This document shows, piece after piece, positions 1 through 7,752 of a stretch of DNA of 20,950 bases. Position numbers and translations under genes: made by a program. Every line of letters starts with the position of its first letter. The stretch's first letter is position 1. The notes under the pieces are model-generated. The model was not told the DNA's origin and ran no database searches. It was given only the letters and a program-made list of their open reading frames with translations. The DNA is from VGBK01 sp043810615 (GTDB taxonomy: Bacteria; Actinomycetota; Acidimicrobiia; Spongiisociales; UBA11373), in assembly GCA_043810615.1 (NCBI GenBank), contig JBDROA010000077.1, positions 1 to 20,950 on the forward strand, in the 5' to 3' direction.

Positions 1-1
1 G

Positions 2-196
2 GACACCCTGGTGGGTGAGTTCTACACGCTGCTGGCGAACGAGGCCGAAGGCATGCACGTGGACACCGCCATCGAGTTGTCCCGGGTGGGCCGCTACATG
101 GAGCGCATCGCCGACCACGCGGTGAACGTCGGGGAGCACATCGGCTTCATCGTCACCGGGATATTCCCCCGGCACGGTGCCATCGACGAGCAGTAG
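2..196 (+). CDS. phoU: PhoU C-terminal end (partial, truncated by window edge)
   Basis: This is the last ~64 residues of an open frame that enters from the left edge and stops at TAG 194-196. The stretch ELSRVGRYMERIADHAVNVGE is the characteristic second-repeat helix of PhoU, where the E/D-rich ERxxDH segment helps bind metal. PhoU is a cytosolic three-helix-repeat protein that restrains the PstSCAB phosphate transporter and PhoR-type sensor kinase when phosphate is plentiful. The ATG/GTG-like codon at 11 is internal; the true start lies outside the window. No pst or phoBR gene is visible. Family assignment from this helix is fairly secure, but the N-terminal repeat cannot be inspected. Confidence 0.85.
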   Translation, partial: DTLVGEFYTLLANEAEGMHVDTAIELSRVGRYMERIADHAVNVGEHIGFIVTGIFPRHGAIDEQ

Positions 197-197
197 A

Positions 198-331
198 GGA
201 AACCCTCACCCCCCGCCCTCACCCGGCAAGCCGCAACACAACGGAAACCCTCACCCCCCGCCCTCTCCCGGCAAGCCGCAACACGACGGAAACCCTCACC
301 CCCCGCCCTCTCCCGGCAAGCCGGGAGAGGG
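198..331. repeat. Three tandem 45-bp palindromic (REP-like) units
   Basis: Units begin at 198, 243 and 288, each opening with GGAAACCCTCACCCCCCGCC, giving an exact 45-bp period. Only the third unit carries a complete palindrome: CCCTCTCCCGG (306-316), loop CAAG, CCGGGAGAGGG (321-331). In the first two units the right arm is replaced by a short CCGCAACAC tail. The array starts directly after the phoU stop. It could act as an mRNA 3' hairpin, but no T-tract follows it. Between 332 and 433 I see nothing else. Confidence 0.8.
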
Positions 332-433
332 GGCCGAGGCGGCTGGTTGCAGGGCTCCTCGAGGACGATGACGTGGCTGCGGCGAGCGGAGCGGGCAAGC
401 CCAACCAGCGCCCGTCGCGCCCTCGCTCCTCCT

Positions 434-736
434 CTAGGAAGCCCGGCGCGCCGCCGCCACCTGGCGCTCCCGGCGCACCCGGCGGCGCTCCCGTTCGGAG
501 AGGCCGCCCCAGATGCCGAACTTCTCGCCGCTGCGCAAGGCGAACTCCAGACAGTCGCCCCGCACCTGGCATTCCCGGCAGATGCCCTTGGCCGTCCGGG
601 TAGAGGCACCGCGCTCGGGGAAGAACAGGTCGGCGTTGGCCCCCTTGCAGTTGGCCCGGTCGTGCCAGACGAGGTCGTCGAAGGCCAGTGCGTTGCGCAA
701 CTCTTCGAGATCCACAGATCGGGTGATGAATGACAT
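434..736 (-). CDS. WhiB-family iron-sulphur transcriptional regulator
   Basis: This 100-residue protein has the WhiB signature: cysteines at 30, 53, 56 and 62 (C-x22-C-x2-C-x5-C) that ligate a [4Fe-4S] cluster, then the GIWGG turn at 74-78, then a basic tail (residues ~80-98, RERRRVRRERQ) for DNA contact. WhiB-like proteins bind the primary sigma factor's region 4 and respond to redox or nitric oxide; they are confined to actinomycetota and their phages. ATG 736 is preceded by AAAGAGGT at good spacing. It stands alone between phoU and sdhB and is transcribed from its own strong promoter. The context next to sdh is suggestive of respiratory control but does not identify which WhiB class this is. 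Confidence 0.93.
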   Translation of the reverse strand: MSFITRSVDLEELRNALAFDDLVWHDRANCKGANADLFFPERGASTRTAKGICRECQVRGDCLEFALRSGEKFGIWGGLSERERRRVRRERQVAAARRAS

Positions 737-757
737 GACCGTAATTACCTCTTTGTC

Positions 758-786
758 ATTATCTCGCGCGGAGCGCGCGCAGTCAA
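758..786 (-). promoter_or_regulatory. Consensus sigma-70-type promoter of whiB with palindromic spacer
   Basis: Reading the minus strand, TTGACT (786-781) is followed by exactly 17 nt and then GATAAT (763-758), about 20 nt before the whiB start and ahead of its AAAGAGGT ribosome site. The 17-nt spacer is itself a GC palindrome, CGCGCG-CTC-CGCGCG in essence. An inverted copy of the spacer occurs at 837-855. A palindrome between -35 and -10 is a classical repressor position; that role is inferred. Confidence 0.7.
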
Positions 787-855
787 AGGGAATATGCGTT
801 GCTGTGCCGTATTTCGATGGAGGGCCTTGGAGATCCCTGCGCGCGCTCCGCGCGA
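764..855. repeat. Perfect 19-bp inverted repeat flanking 54 nt upstream of whiB
   Basis: Left arm 764-782 (TCGCGCGGAGCGCGCGCAG) and right arm 837-855 are exact reverse complements, separated by 54 nt (783-836). The left arm fills the whiB promoter spacer; the right arm lies upstream of the -35 box, in the gap before sdhB's stop. Each arm is internally palindromic (6-3-6), so it could be two operator copies rather than one long hairpin. Confidence 0.75.
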
Positions 856-945
856 ATCAAGGACCCTGAGAGCCTCGCGGGCCACGGTCCAGGGCCAGGC
901 CGTGTCGAGGGAATGCCCGCGCTGCCCCCTGCCGGCGCTTGCCTC

Positions 946-1695
946 TCACCCGCCGAAGACGTCCCGGAAAATCTGGGCGGTGGTCTGGCGGCCCAACTTC
1001 CCCAGCGCCGTGGTCAGCGGAACCTCTTTGGGGCAGACCCGAACGCAGTTCTGGGCGCTGCTGCAGTCGGTCAGGCCCCCGTCCCCCATGATGGCGTGCA
1101 GGCGGTCGGCCCGGGAGTAGCTCCCGGTGGGATGGTTGTTCATCAGCAGGACCTGGGCCAGTGGGGCCGGCCCGATGAAGTCCCGGCCTGGGCCGAACTG
1201 GGGGCAGGCGTCCATGCAGCAGCCGCAGGTCATGCAGCGGCTGAGTGCGTAGTTCAGGTCCCACTCCTGGGGCGAAATGCGCGGGGCCCCGGTATGGATG
1301 TCCCAGGAGCCGTCGATCTCGATCCAGGCCTTCACCCGGCGCAGGGCGGAGAACATCGCGGCGCGGTCCACCAGCAGATCGCGCACCACGGGGAACTTGG
1401 CCAGCGGCTCCAGCACGATGGGTTGCGCCAGGGAGTCGATCAGGGCCGAGCAGGCCTGTCGGGCCCGGCCGTTGACCCGCATGGAGCAGGACCCGCAGAC
1501 CTCCTCCATGCAGTTCGACTCCCACACCGGAGGCGCCACCCGGGCTCCGGCGACCGTGACCGGGTCTTCACGGATCACCATCAGGGCCGACACCACGTTG
1601 TGCCCCGGCCGGTAGGGGATGCGGAACTCCTGCCAGTAGGGCTCCAAGCCCGGCTGGTCCTGGCGGCGGATCTTGAAGTGAATGGTGTCCTGCAT
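946..1695 (-). CDS. sdhB: Succinate dehydrogenase iron-sulphur subunit
   Basis: This 249-residue protein carries electrons from SdhA to quinone through three clusters, and their ligands are all visible. The [2Fe-2S] ligands are C62, C67, C70 and C82 in the N-terminal ferredoxin domain. The [4Fe-4S] ligands are C154, C157, C160 and C221, and the [3Fe-4S] ligands are C164, C211 and C217 in the C-terminal domain, with spacing that matches the E. coli enzyme. ATG 1695 has AGAGGG four nt upstream, inside the end of sdhA, and the gap to sdhA is 8 nt, so it is the last gene of sdhCAB. The protein ends shortly after the last cluster, a normal length. No T-rich terminator is evident downstream. Confidence 0.95.
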   Translation of the reverse strand: MQDTIHFKIRRQDQPGLEPYWQEFRIPYRPGHNVVSALMVIREDPVTVAGARVAPPVWESNCMEEVCGSCSMRVNGRARQACSALIDSLAQPIVLEPLAKFPVVRDLLVDRAAMFSALRRVKAWIEIDGSWDIHTGAPRISPQEWDLNYALSRCMTCGCCMDACPQFGPGRDFIGPAPLAQVLLMNNHPTGSYSRADRLHAIMGDGGLTDCSSAQNCVRVCPKEVPLTTALGKLGRQTTAQIFRDVFGG

Positions 1696-1703
1696 GCGGC
1701 CCT

Positions 1704-3593
1704 CTACCGGTAGTCCCGCGGGGTTTCGGGGGGGAGCACGGAGGTGTCAACGGGGCGGAACTCGATCTCGGGCCCCTCCGGCGTGTGCCGGGCCACCGTG
1801 CTCTTGAGCCACCGGTCGTTGTTTTCCTTCCAGCGCACCACATAGTCATCGAACTCCGGGTCGCCGAGGAACTTGCCCTCGGGAATCTCCATCTCGAATT
1901 CGGGCTTGTGGTGCGAACCGCGGCACTCGTCCCGCAAGCGAGCCCCGGTGGCGATCACCCGGGCCAGCACGATCATGTCCTGGACCTGGCGGGCGTAGGG
2001 CAGCGAGGCGTTGGCCCACGGGCCCCGGTCGTCGAGGCCCAGGCGGCGGCTCCGCTCCTCGAGGTCCGACAGGCCGGCGAGAGCTTCATCGAGGGAGCGG
2101 TTGTCGCGCTCCACCCCGACCTTGTCGGTCATGATCTGCCCCAACTCCCGGTGCAGGGTGAAGGGGCTCTCGAGGCCGTCGGAGGCGAGGATGCCCCGGT
2201 TGATCTCCTCCTGCCGACGCCGTTCCGCCTCGAAGGCGGCGCCGAGGTCGGGGCGGGCGGTCCGGGCCCGGCCCTTCACATAGGCGGCGGCCGACTCCCC
2301 GGCCACCCGCCCGCTGAAAGAGGCGCTGAGCAAGGAGTTTGCCCCCAGGCGGTTGGCGCCGTGGTAGGCACCGTCGCACTCGCCGCAGGCGAACAGGCCG
2401 GGCAGACTCGTTTGGTGATTGCGCGGGCTGCCGTGCTTCATTCCCCCGGTGGCCGGGTCCCTCTCCCAATCCACGCAGAGGCCGCCCATGCTGTAGTGCG
2501 GGGCGGGGAAGATTTCCATGGGGGTCTCACAGGGGTCCTCCCCGGTGAAGCTCTGATAGATCTCGATGATGGAGCCGAGGCGACGGCGCACGAAGTCGCG
2601 GGGCAAGTGGGTGAGGTCCAGGTACACCCGGTCCTCTCCCCGCACCCCGAGGCCCAGGTGCTTGACCGCCTTCCAGATGGCGCGCGAGGCCACGTCGCGG
2701 GGGACGGTGTTCCCGTACGCCGGGTACCACTCCTCCAGGAAGTAGAACCGCTCATCCTCCGGAATCGACCTGGGGTCGCGGGGGTCGGCGGGTCGGCGCG
2801 GCGTCCAGATGCGCGCCCCCTCCCCGCGGGAGGCCTCGCTCATCAGGCGCAGCTTGTCGTCGCCGATCATCCCGGTGGGGTGGTACTGGACGAACTCCCC
2901 GTTCATGAAGGCGGCGCCCTGCTGGTAGGCCCGGGCGGCGGCGGCGCCGGTGGAGTTCGAGGAGTTGGTGGACTTGCCGTAGATCAGCCCCAGGCCGCCC
3001 GTGGCGAGCACGACGGCGTCGGCGGCGAACGACTCCACCTTCGAGCTGCGGAGGTCCAGGGCGGTGATGCCCCGGCACCGACCGTCGCCGTCGAGGACCA
3101 GGGAAAGCATCTCCCACCACTCGTGCTTGCGCACCAGGCCCTGCTCCTCGTAGCGGCGGACCTGCTCGTCCACCCCATACAGGAGCTGCTGGCCGGTGCT
3201 GGACCCGGCGAACACCGTCCGCTTGTACTTGACCCCGCCGAAGAGGCGCAGGTCGAGGAGCCCCTCCGGGGTGCGGGAGAAGGTGACCCCCATGCGTTCG
3301 AAGGTGCGGATGAGCCCGGGGGCCTCCTCGCACATAGTCTTGATGGGAGGCTGGTCGGCGAGGTAGGCGCCTCCCTTGATGGTGTCCACGATGTGCTGGG
3401 AGATGCTGTCGCCCTCGCCCTTGGTGTCGAGCACGGCGTTGATGCCCCCCTGGGCACAAGCCGAGTGGGAGCGCTTCACCTCGAACAGGGCGAACAGGTC
3501 CACCGCGACCCCGGCCTCGACGAGGCGCAGCGCGGCCCACAGGCCGCCCAGCCCCCCTCCCACCACGATGACCGTCGGTTTCGCCGTGCTCAT
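1704..3593 (-). CDS. sdhA: Succinate dehydrogenase flavoprotein subunit
   Basis: This 629-residue catalytic subunit oxidises succinate to fumarate on the cytoplasmic face. The dinucleotide-binding loop GGGLGG is at 12-17. H43 in RSHSACAQGG is the expected site of covalent FAD attachment. Active-site elements follow: YHPTG at ~237-241, SEASRGEGAR at 252-261, R299 in VPRDVASRA and H366 in HYSMGG. ACGE and GANRLGANSLL at ~402-422 close the FAD domain. The C-terminal helical domain and a tail rich in acidic residues complete it. The wording of the motifs resembles the Bacillus/actinobacterial non-mitochondrial type, in agreement with the one-subunit anchor upstream. Eighteen nt separate it from sdhC. 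The start ATG has only a weak GGGGGT upstream, consistent with translation as an internal operon gene. Confidence 0.96.
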   Translation of the reverse strand: MSTAKPTVIVVGGGLGGLWAALRLVEAGVAVDLFALFEVKRSHSACAQGGINAVLDTKGEGDSISQHIVDTIKGGAYLADQPPIKTMCEEAPGLIRTFERMGVTFSRTPEGLLDLRLFGGVKYKRTVFAGSSTGQQLLYGVDEQVRRYEEQGLVRKHEWWEMLSLVLDGDGRCRGITALDLRSSKVESFAADAVVLATGGLGLIYGKSTNSSNSTGAAAARAYQQGAAFMNGEFVQYHPTGMIGDDKLRLMSEASRGEGARIWTPRRPADPRDPRSIPEDERFYFLEEWYPAYGNTVPRDVASRAIWKAVKHLGLGVRGEDRVYLDLTHLPRDFVRRRLGSIIEIYQSFTGEDPCETPMEIFPAPHYSMGGLCVDWERDPATGGMKHGSPRNHQTSLPGLFACGECDGAYHGANRLGANSLLSASFSGRVAGESAAAYVKGRARTARPDLGAAFEAERRRQEEINRGILASDGLESPFTLHRELGQIMTDKVGVERDNRSLDEALAGLSDLEERSRRLGLDDRGPWANASLPYARQVQDMIVLARVIATGARLRDECRGSHHKPEFEMEIPEGKFLGDPEFDDYVVRWKENNDRWLKSTVARHTPEGPEIEFRPVDTSVLPPETPRDYR

Positions 3594-3611
3594 GCGCTGT
3601 GACCCCCGGGC

Positions 3612-4280
3612 CTACGAAGAGAGTAAGAAGCCGAGCATGCCGTGGATGCCGAGGGCGGTGACCACCACGAAGGCCGCCCCCGCAGCCACCTGGACGATCT
3701 TCTGCGCCCGGGGGGTGGTGGCCAGGCCCCACACGATGCTGGCCGACCACAGCCCGTTACAGAAGTGGAAGGTGGTCAGCACCAGGCCGATCAGGTAGGG
3801 CACCAGGAAGAGCGGCTCCGACAGCAGGTTCTTCATGTGGCCGAACATGTCCTGACGCACCGCCTCGTTCCAGATGGCGAGGAGGCGAGTGCCGATCACG
3901 TGGAGCAGCAGGAAGAGGAACACCCCCACTCCCGAGATCCGCTGCGCCAGCCACATCCAGTTGCGGAAGTATCCGTAGTGGGCGACGTTCTGCTTGCCCA
4001 TCCAGAACACCACCAGGCCGTAGACGCCGTGGAAGAGGATGGGGAGGGCGATGACGAATATCTCGAGCAACCTGACGTAGTTGAGGTTCTGGATCTTCTC
4101 GACGACGTAGGTGTTGTAGTGCTCCTGGCCGAAACGCGACTGGGAGTTCTCCCACAGGTGGAAGAGCAGAAAGGCCCCCACCGGGACGAGGCCGACCAGC
4201 GAGTGGACACGGCGCAGCAGGAAGTGAGGGTTCTGCACCGAAGCGCTGGCTCCACGGCGGGGCTGGCGGGTTGCCGTCAC
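3612..4280 (-). CDS. sdhC: Succinate dehydrogenase cytochrome b558 subunit
   Basis: This is the single-chain di-haem membrane anchor found with Bacillus-type SdhAB. About five membrane segments are visible. Histidines in RRVHSLVG, LFHLWEN, LFHGVYG, LLHVIGT and TFHFCNG sit at the helix positions used for haem b ligation. It passes electrons to the quinone pool, probably menaquinone by family analogy. I place the start at GTG 4280 (222 aa) because AAGAGGAGAG lies directly before it. An ATG 30 nt upstream (4310) overlaps a CATAAT -10-like box and has no ribosome site. It is first in sdhCAB; no SdhD is present or needed in this type. Confidence 0.9.
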   Translation of the reverse strand: MTATRQPRRGASASVQNPHFLLRRVHSLVGLVPVGAFLLFHLWENSQSRFGQEHYNTYVVEKIQNLNYVRLLEIFVIALPILFHGVYGLVVFWMGKQNVAHYGYFRNWMWLAQRISGVGVFLFLLLHVIGTRLLAIWNEAVRQDMFGHMKNLLSEPLFLVPYLIGLVLTTFHFCNGLWSASIVWGLATTPRAQKIVQVAAGAAFVVVTALGIHGMLGFLLSS

Positions 4281-4763
4281 CTCTCCTCTTCGTCGGGCAG
4301 GGCGCCCCATTATGGCGCGGCCCGAGCTCGGGGCGGTCGCTCCGGACGGGTCTGGAGGAAGGGGGGCCCGAAACGCCGCTTATTCGTCGCGGCGTGTGGT
4401 GCTACCCACCGTTCGCCGCACTCCGCTTCGCCCCGTAGGCGAGCCGGGAGAAACCAAACGCCTCGTTGAACCCGACGATGGTGAACTCATCCCAGAAGGA
4501 CGCCTGCCACAGGACCCGATCCAGGAGCTGCCTCAGCGTCAACAGGGTGATACCTCTTGGCTGGGTGGGCGTCGCGACCCTCCGAGAGGTGCCAGCTCTG
4601 AAGTGTCCCCCCCTTCGGGCCCCGCTTCGGACGGGTCACGCCTTCCGCTGACAGGGAGGAACGCGTGGAGACAAGTGTCGAACGTGATCGGCCTGCCCTT
4701 GGGATGCCCCGGTGAAGGCCGTCCAGGCGGTCCGCCGGCCGATGGGACCAAGCGCGGTATCGG
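4281..4763. other. Gene-poor interval with a short unrecognised C-terminal coding remnant
   Basis: No complete gene is supported here. On the minus strand an open frame runs from just after TGA 4638-4636 to TAG 4404-4402. Its last ~45 residues look protein-like, including RQLLDRVLWQASFWDEF, then FTIVGFNEAFGFSRLAYG. There is no plausible start codon with a ribosome site, and the upstream part of the frame is Arg/Gly-rich and unconvincing. I do not recognise the fragment. It could be the tail of a decayed gene or mobile element. The rest of the interval serves as the 3' side of the lipoprotein operon and the sdhC promoter region. Confidence 0.4.
4309..4314 (-). promoter_or_regulatory. Possible -10 box of the sdhCAB promoter
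   Basis: CATAAT on the minus strand, 29 nt before GTG 4280 and overlapping the rejected ATG 4310. It would place a transcription start a few nt later, leaving a short leader with the AAGAGGAGAG ribosome site. No good -35 is seen 17 nt upstream (ACCGCC), so an activator or another sigma factor may be needed. Confidence 0.35.
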
Positions 4764-6206
4764 CTAGCCGCTCGCCGGCCTGTCGAGACGGAACCAGCCT
4801 GCGCTGAGGATGCCGCAGTGGCGACAGGCCGGGTGGGTGATCTGGTCCACGAGAAAGGTGATCTCCCCGGGGGCCGGGTCTTCGAGGATGAACGAAACCG
4901 TTCCATCGGCTCCCGTGAAGGTGGCGTCGGCGGCCAGGTCGGCTCCGTCGTGCTGCCAGCGGACCCGGACCCACGCGCCCTCGACCGGGTCTCGCATCAC
5001 GTCCCAGTCCGTGAACCCGGCGTAGTCGAAGTGATCCACGGTGACGGTCGCCACGATCCGGTCCGCCTCGTCCCGGAAGGACGTGTCGAACGCTCTCATC
5101 GAGTTGGAGGGGCACCATTGGCTGTCGTCCCATGGAGGCGGCGGCGGGCTGCCCACCGGAGGCCATTCGTCGCGCGGCAGGCAACCGAAAGCGTGAACGC
5201 CGAGCAACTGCAGCTGAGCAGACGGGTCGAACAACACCCCGGGACTGGGGTACAGGCCGGGAAGGCCGTCGATCTCGGTATCGAACGGCGGATCCCAACT
5301 TCCCTGCTCGAACCAGTACCACGCCCCCGGATGCCTCCCCGGGTCGGCCGAGGCGAAGAGGAGCACCCACACGTAGTTCCCGTACGGGTGCTCGGCGGGC
5401 ACTTCGACCACGATCCAGCGGCCCCGGAAGTCGGGGTCGTCCTGGAGATGGGCCAGCACGTACCAGAACCCCAACTCATAGCCACCGAACAGGGGGCTGC
5501 GAGCCTCGAAGTACCGCTCGTCCTCGGCCACGAACAGCCGGTCTGCGTCGAGGTCGTACTGGAGGCGGAGGGCGTGGAAGGGCCGCCTGGCCAGGTCGGT
5601 CATCGGTTCGGGGGTGATCCATTCGACGGCGCAGGTGGGATCGTCGGCGCGCCTGGTGCAGGGCTCGGGCTCGAGGAGCCACCCGGCCGCCCATCCCATG
5701 GAAGACCCTTCTTCTTGGAGGATCCTTCCATGGTCGAAGCCGGTGATCTCCACCCAGGGTTGACCCGCAGCGTCGTCGGCTCCGACCCCGGTGCCCTGCA
5801 CGCCGACCGCGTCGTGGGCCAGGGACCCCACGACCGGGTACTCGCTGCCCGGGCCGCTCCGAATGCTCAGGCGGTCCCACGATGGGGTGTCGATGACGCA
5901 GTAGGAGGCAGGCTCTGCCGGGTCGCTGCTCCCGGGAGTGGTGGTGGATGTCGTGGACGGCCCGGTGGTGGCTGTGATCGGGGCGGTGCCCACCGTGCTT
6001 GCCGACGGAACGGTCGTCGTCGAGCCGGTGGTCGTTGTGACGGCCCAGGATCTCGAGGATGTCTCGGCTGCATCGCCGCCACACGCTGCCAGCAGACCGC
6101 AGCACGCGACGAGCAGGGTGACCAACCTGGCCAATGGGCTCGGCAGGGCTGGTCTCGGCGTCGGTGCCTCTCCACGCGAGGCCCGAAATCTCGCCACCAA
6201 GCTCAC
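4764..6206 (-). CDS. Secreted lipoprotein with SH3-like domain
   Basis: This 480-residue protein begins with a signal sequence whose hydrophobic core (LVTLLVACCGLLAAC) ends in a lipobox, predicting lipidation at C42 and anchoring outside the membrane. A Thr/Ser-rich linker (~43-97) follows. Residues ~102-185 resemble a bacterial SH3 domain: the RLSIRSGPGSEYPVVGSL segment, then WVEI and GWAAGWLL. The remaining ~290 residues, Trp- and Pro-rich with a late C-x2-C (CRHC), are unrecognised. GTG 6206 overlaps the upstream gene's stop (GTGA) and has GAGGAGG seven nt before it, so the two lipoproteins are translationally coupled. SH3-like domains of this type often bind wall peptides; a surface or envelope role is inferred, and the substrate is unknown. 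Confidence 0.8.
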   Translation of the reverse strand: MSLVARFRASRGEAPTPRPALPSPLARLVTLLVACCGLLAACGGDAAETSSRSWAVTTTTGSTTTVPSASTVGTAPITATTGPSTTSTTTPGSSDPAEPASYCVIDTPSWDRLSIRSGPGSEYPVVGSLAHDAVGVQGTGVGADDAAGQPWVEITGFDHGRILQEEGSSMGWAAGWLLEPEPCTRRADDPTCAVEWITPEPMTDLARRPFHALRLQYDLDADRLFVAEDERYFEARSPLFGGYELGFWYVLAHLQDDPDFRGRWIVVEVPAEHPYGNYVWVLLFASADPGRHPGAWYWFEQGSWDPPFDTEIDGLPGLYPSPGVLFDPSAQLQLLGVHAFGCLPRDEWPPVGSPPPPPWDDSQWCPSNSMRAFDTSFRDEADRIVATVTVDHFDYAGFTDWDVMRDPVEGAWVRVRWQHDGADLAADATFTGADGTVSFILEDPAPGEITFLVDQITHPACRHCGILSAGWFRLDRPASG

Positions 6207-7582
6207 TCCGTCGCCTCCTCAGTCGTGAGCACCTGGAGCACACCGCCGGACTGGCCCAGCTCCACCGGGGTGATGGCCTGCAAGGTGGTTCCGTCGGCGT
6301 CCACCTCGAAGATCGCCCCGAACCATCCCGTGGCTCCGTGGTCGGGATCCCAGCCGTACACGGTGTCCTCGACCAGGAGCCGGTCATCACGGACTGCAAT
6401 GAGACCAGGGGAGCACGCCGGGGATTCCGGGTATCCCGTCCAGGGGATGACGGAACTTCCGGTGAAGAGGTCGAGGCTTCCGCCGCATCCACAGCAGTGA
6501 CCGGTCCGGGCGGCGACTGCCCCTCCCACCGAGAGAGCGTCCTCGTACGTGGCGGAGAACGGGGTCATCCCGGGGGTGCATGCCGGTGTAGGAGTGAGGC
6601 GGGTCGCCGTGGAGCCGTCGATGGGGACCGACCACAGGGACCGGCCCCCGGGGGTGGGTCCCTGGTACCAGCATGAAGAGGCTGCCCAGTCGCGGTCGTA
6701 GCAGGCGGCGAGCACGCTTCCCGCGTCCCACCAGCGGCTGAGAGTGCAGCCCAGCCCCGGGGTATCCAACGGACGGATGACGGCGCCGAGGTTGCTGAGT
6801 AGGCGGATGCCGTCAGCGGTGGCGGTCACCACCTCGATCCCGTCCGGCGCGTACAACCAGGTGATCCCCACCTCCACGTACTCAGGGTCGGAGCCGGCGT
6901 ACGAGGAGAAGGGGAAGTCGGCCAGCTGAGAGAAACGCGTGCCGTCGGTGCGCAGGCACTCCAGGCGCACATGATCCCCCCAGTCCAGGACTCGAACCAC
7001 GACGTCGCGGCCGGTGGGCCGGGTGAAGCGGGCGTCGATGACGGAGTTGCCTCTGGTGGGGAGGTCGGCGGGGATGGCGGTCTCCGTGTCGTCGCGCAGG
7101 TCGATGACCTTGAGCGCGCCTTCGAAGATGAGGATGCGCCTCCCCTCGGGGGACCAGTCGAGAATCTCCTCACCGTCCCACATAGCGACCGCGTAGGTGG
7201 TGTTCTCCGGGTCGATCAGGAACAACGCCTCCGGGGTGTCGGGATCCCAGCCTGCGGCGGATCCCTCCAGGTAGCGCACCAGCAGCCACCCCGCGCCCAC
7301 ATCGTCCCAGGGGATCTGCTCAGGGGGTAGGGCCTCCGGGAATCCGGGTCCTGCCCACGGCGGCAGGCTCCTTGCCGTCGTGGGCGGAGCGGACGTGCTC
7401 GTGGTGGTCGGCGCAGGTTGCGTGGTCGAAAGGGCCGTGACGGCGCTGGTGGTAGCCGCTGTCGGTGTGCTCTCCAGCAGCGGGCCCCCGGCACACCCGG
7501 AGGTGATGGCCAGCCAGCAGGCGGCGACCAGCAGTGACACCGATCGGCGCAGACCGCCACCAGGCCGCCTCGTCGCCTTCAT
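6203..7582 (-). CDS. Secreted lipoprotein with probable beta-propeller (TolB/PD40-like) repeats
   Basis: The 459-residue product starts at ATG 7582, which has GGGGAGG six nt upstream; the open frame continues upstream but without coding character. A hydrophobic segment (SVSLLVAACWLAITSGC) ends at C30, a plausible lipidation site, followed by a Thr/Ser/Pro linker to ~75. The body contains short repeats such as LDWSPEGRRILIFEGALKVIDLRDD, LYAPDGIEVVTATADGIRLL and LWSVPIDGSTATRLT, the WSPDG-type blades of TolB/WD40-like propellers. A Cys cluster (HCCGCGG) sits in the C-terminal third. It is first in a two-gene operon with the SH3-like lipoprotein (4-nt overlap). Function is unknown; a surface-exposed binding scaffold is a reasonable guess. 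Confidence 0.8.
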   Translation of the reverse strand: MKATRRPGGGLRRSVSLLVAACWLAITSGCAGGPLLESTPTAATTSAVTALSTTQPAPTTTSTSAPPTTARSLPPWAGPGFPEALPPEQIPWDDVGAGWLLVRYLEGSAAGWDPDTPEALFLIDPENTTYAVAMWDGEEILDWSPEGRRILIFEGALKVIDLRDDTETAIPADLPTRGNSVIDARFTRPTGRDVVVRVLDWGDHVRLECLRTDGTRFSQLADFPFSSYAGSDPEYVEVGITWLYAPDGIEVVTATADGIRLLSNLGAVIRPLDTPGLGCTLSRWWDAGSVLAACYDRDWAASSCWYQGPTPGGRSLWSVPIDGSTATRLTPTPACTPGMTPFSATYEDALSVGGAVAARTGHCCGCGGSLDLFTGSSVIPWTGYPESPACSPGLIAVRDDRLLVEDTVYGWDPDHGATGWFGAIFEVDADGTTLQAITPVELGQSGGVLQVLTTEEATE

Positions 7583-7636
7583 CGGTGCCTCCCCAAAGGA
7601 TCCCCAGATGACAGCACTCAACCTGCCTATGTCCGC

Positions 7637-7652
7637 AAGGCGGCAACGCCTT
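7637..7652. promoter_or_regulatory. Small hairpin upstream of the lipoprotein operon
   Basis: AAGGCG-GCAA-CGCCTT is a perfect 6-bp stem with a 4-nt loop, 55 nt before the propeller lipoprotein's start. It could be an operator or leader hairpin. No strong -10/-35 pair was recognised nearby. The chance of such a stem in GC-rich DNA is not negligible. Confidence 0.25.
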
Positions 7653-7752
7653 ACACCCCGGCGAGGCACGCAGACCGCGACGGGTAGGCGGCGTTTTGAG
7701 TACCCCCACCCTGTAGGCCCGCCGCCGTTCCGGACTACCGACGCTGGAGGCC

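Noticed and set aside
198..331. CRISPR array
   Set aside because: Units are directly adjacent at a 45-bp period with no unique spacers, and no cas gene is present.
1785..3602. 605-residue open frame antisense to sdhA
   Set aside because: It is the complement of a conserved gene, with His/Val/Gly/Glu-rich low-quality sequence and no homology; a typical GC-rich shadow.
4818..6500. 560-residue open frame antisense to both lipoproteins
   Set aside because: Shadow composition and no ribosome site; the sense strand has signal peptides, linkers and coupled starts.
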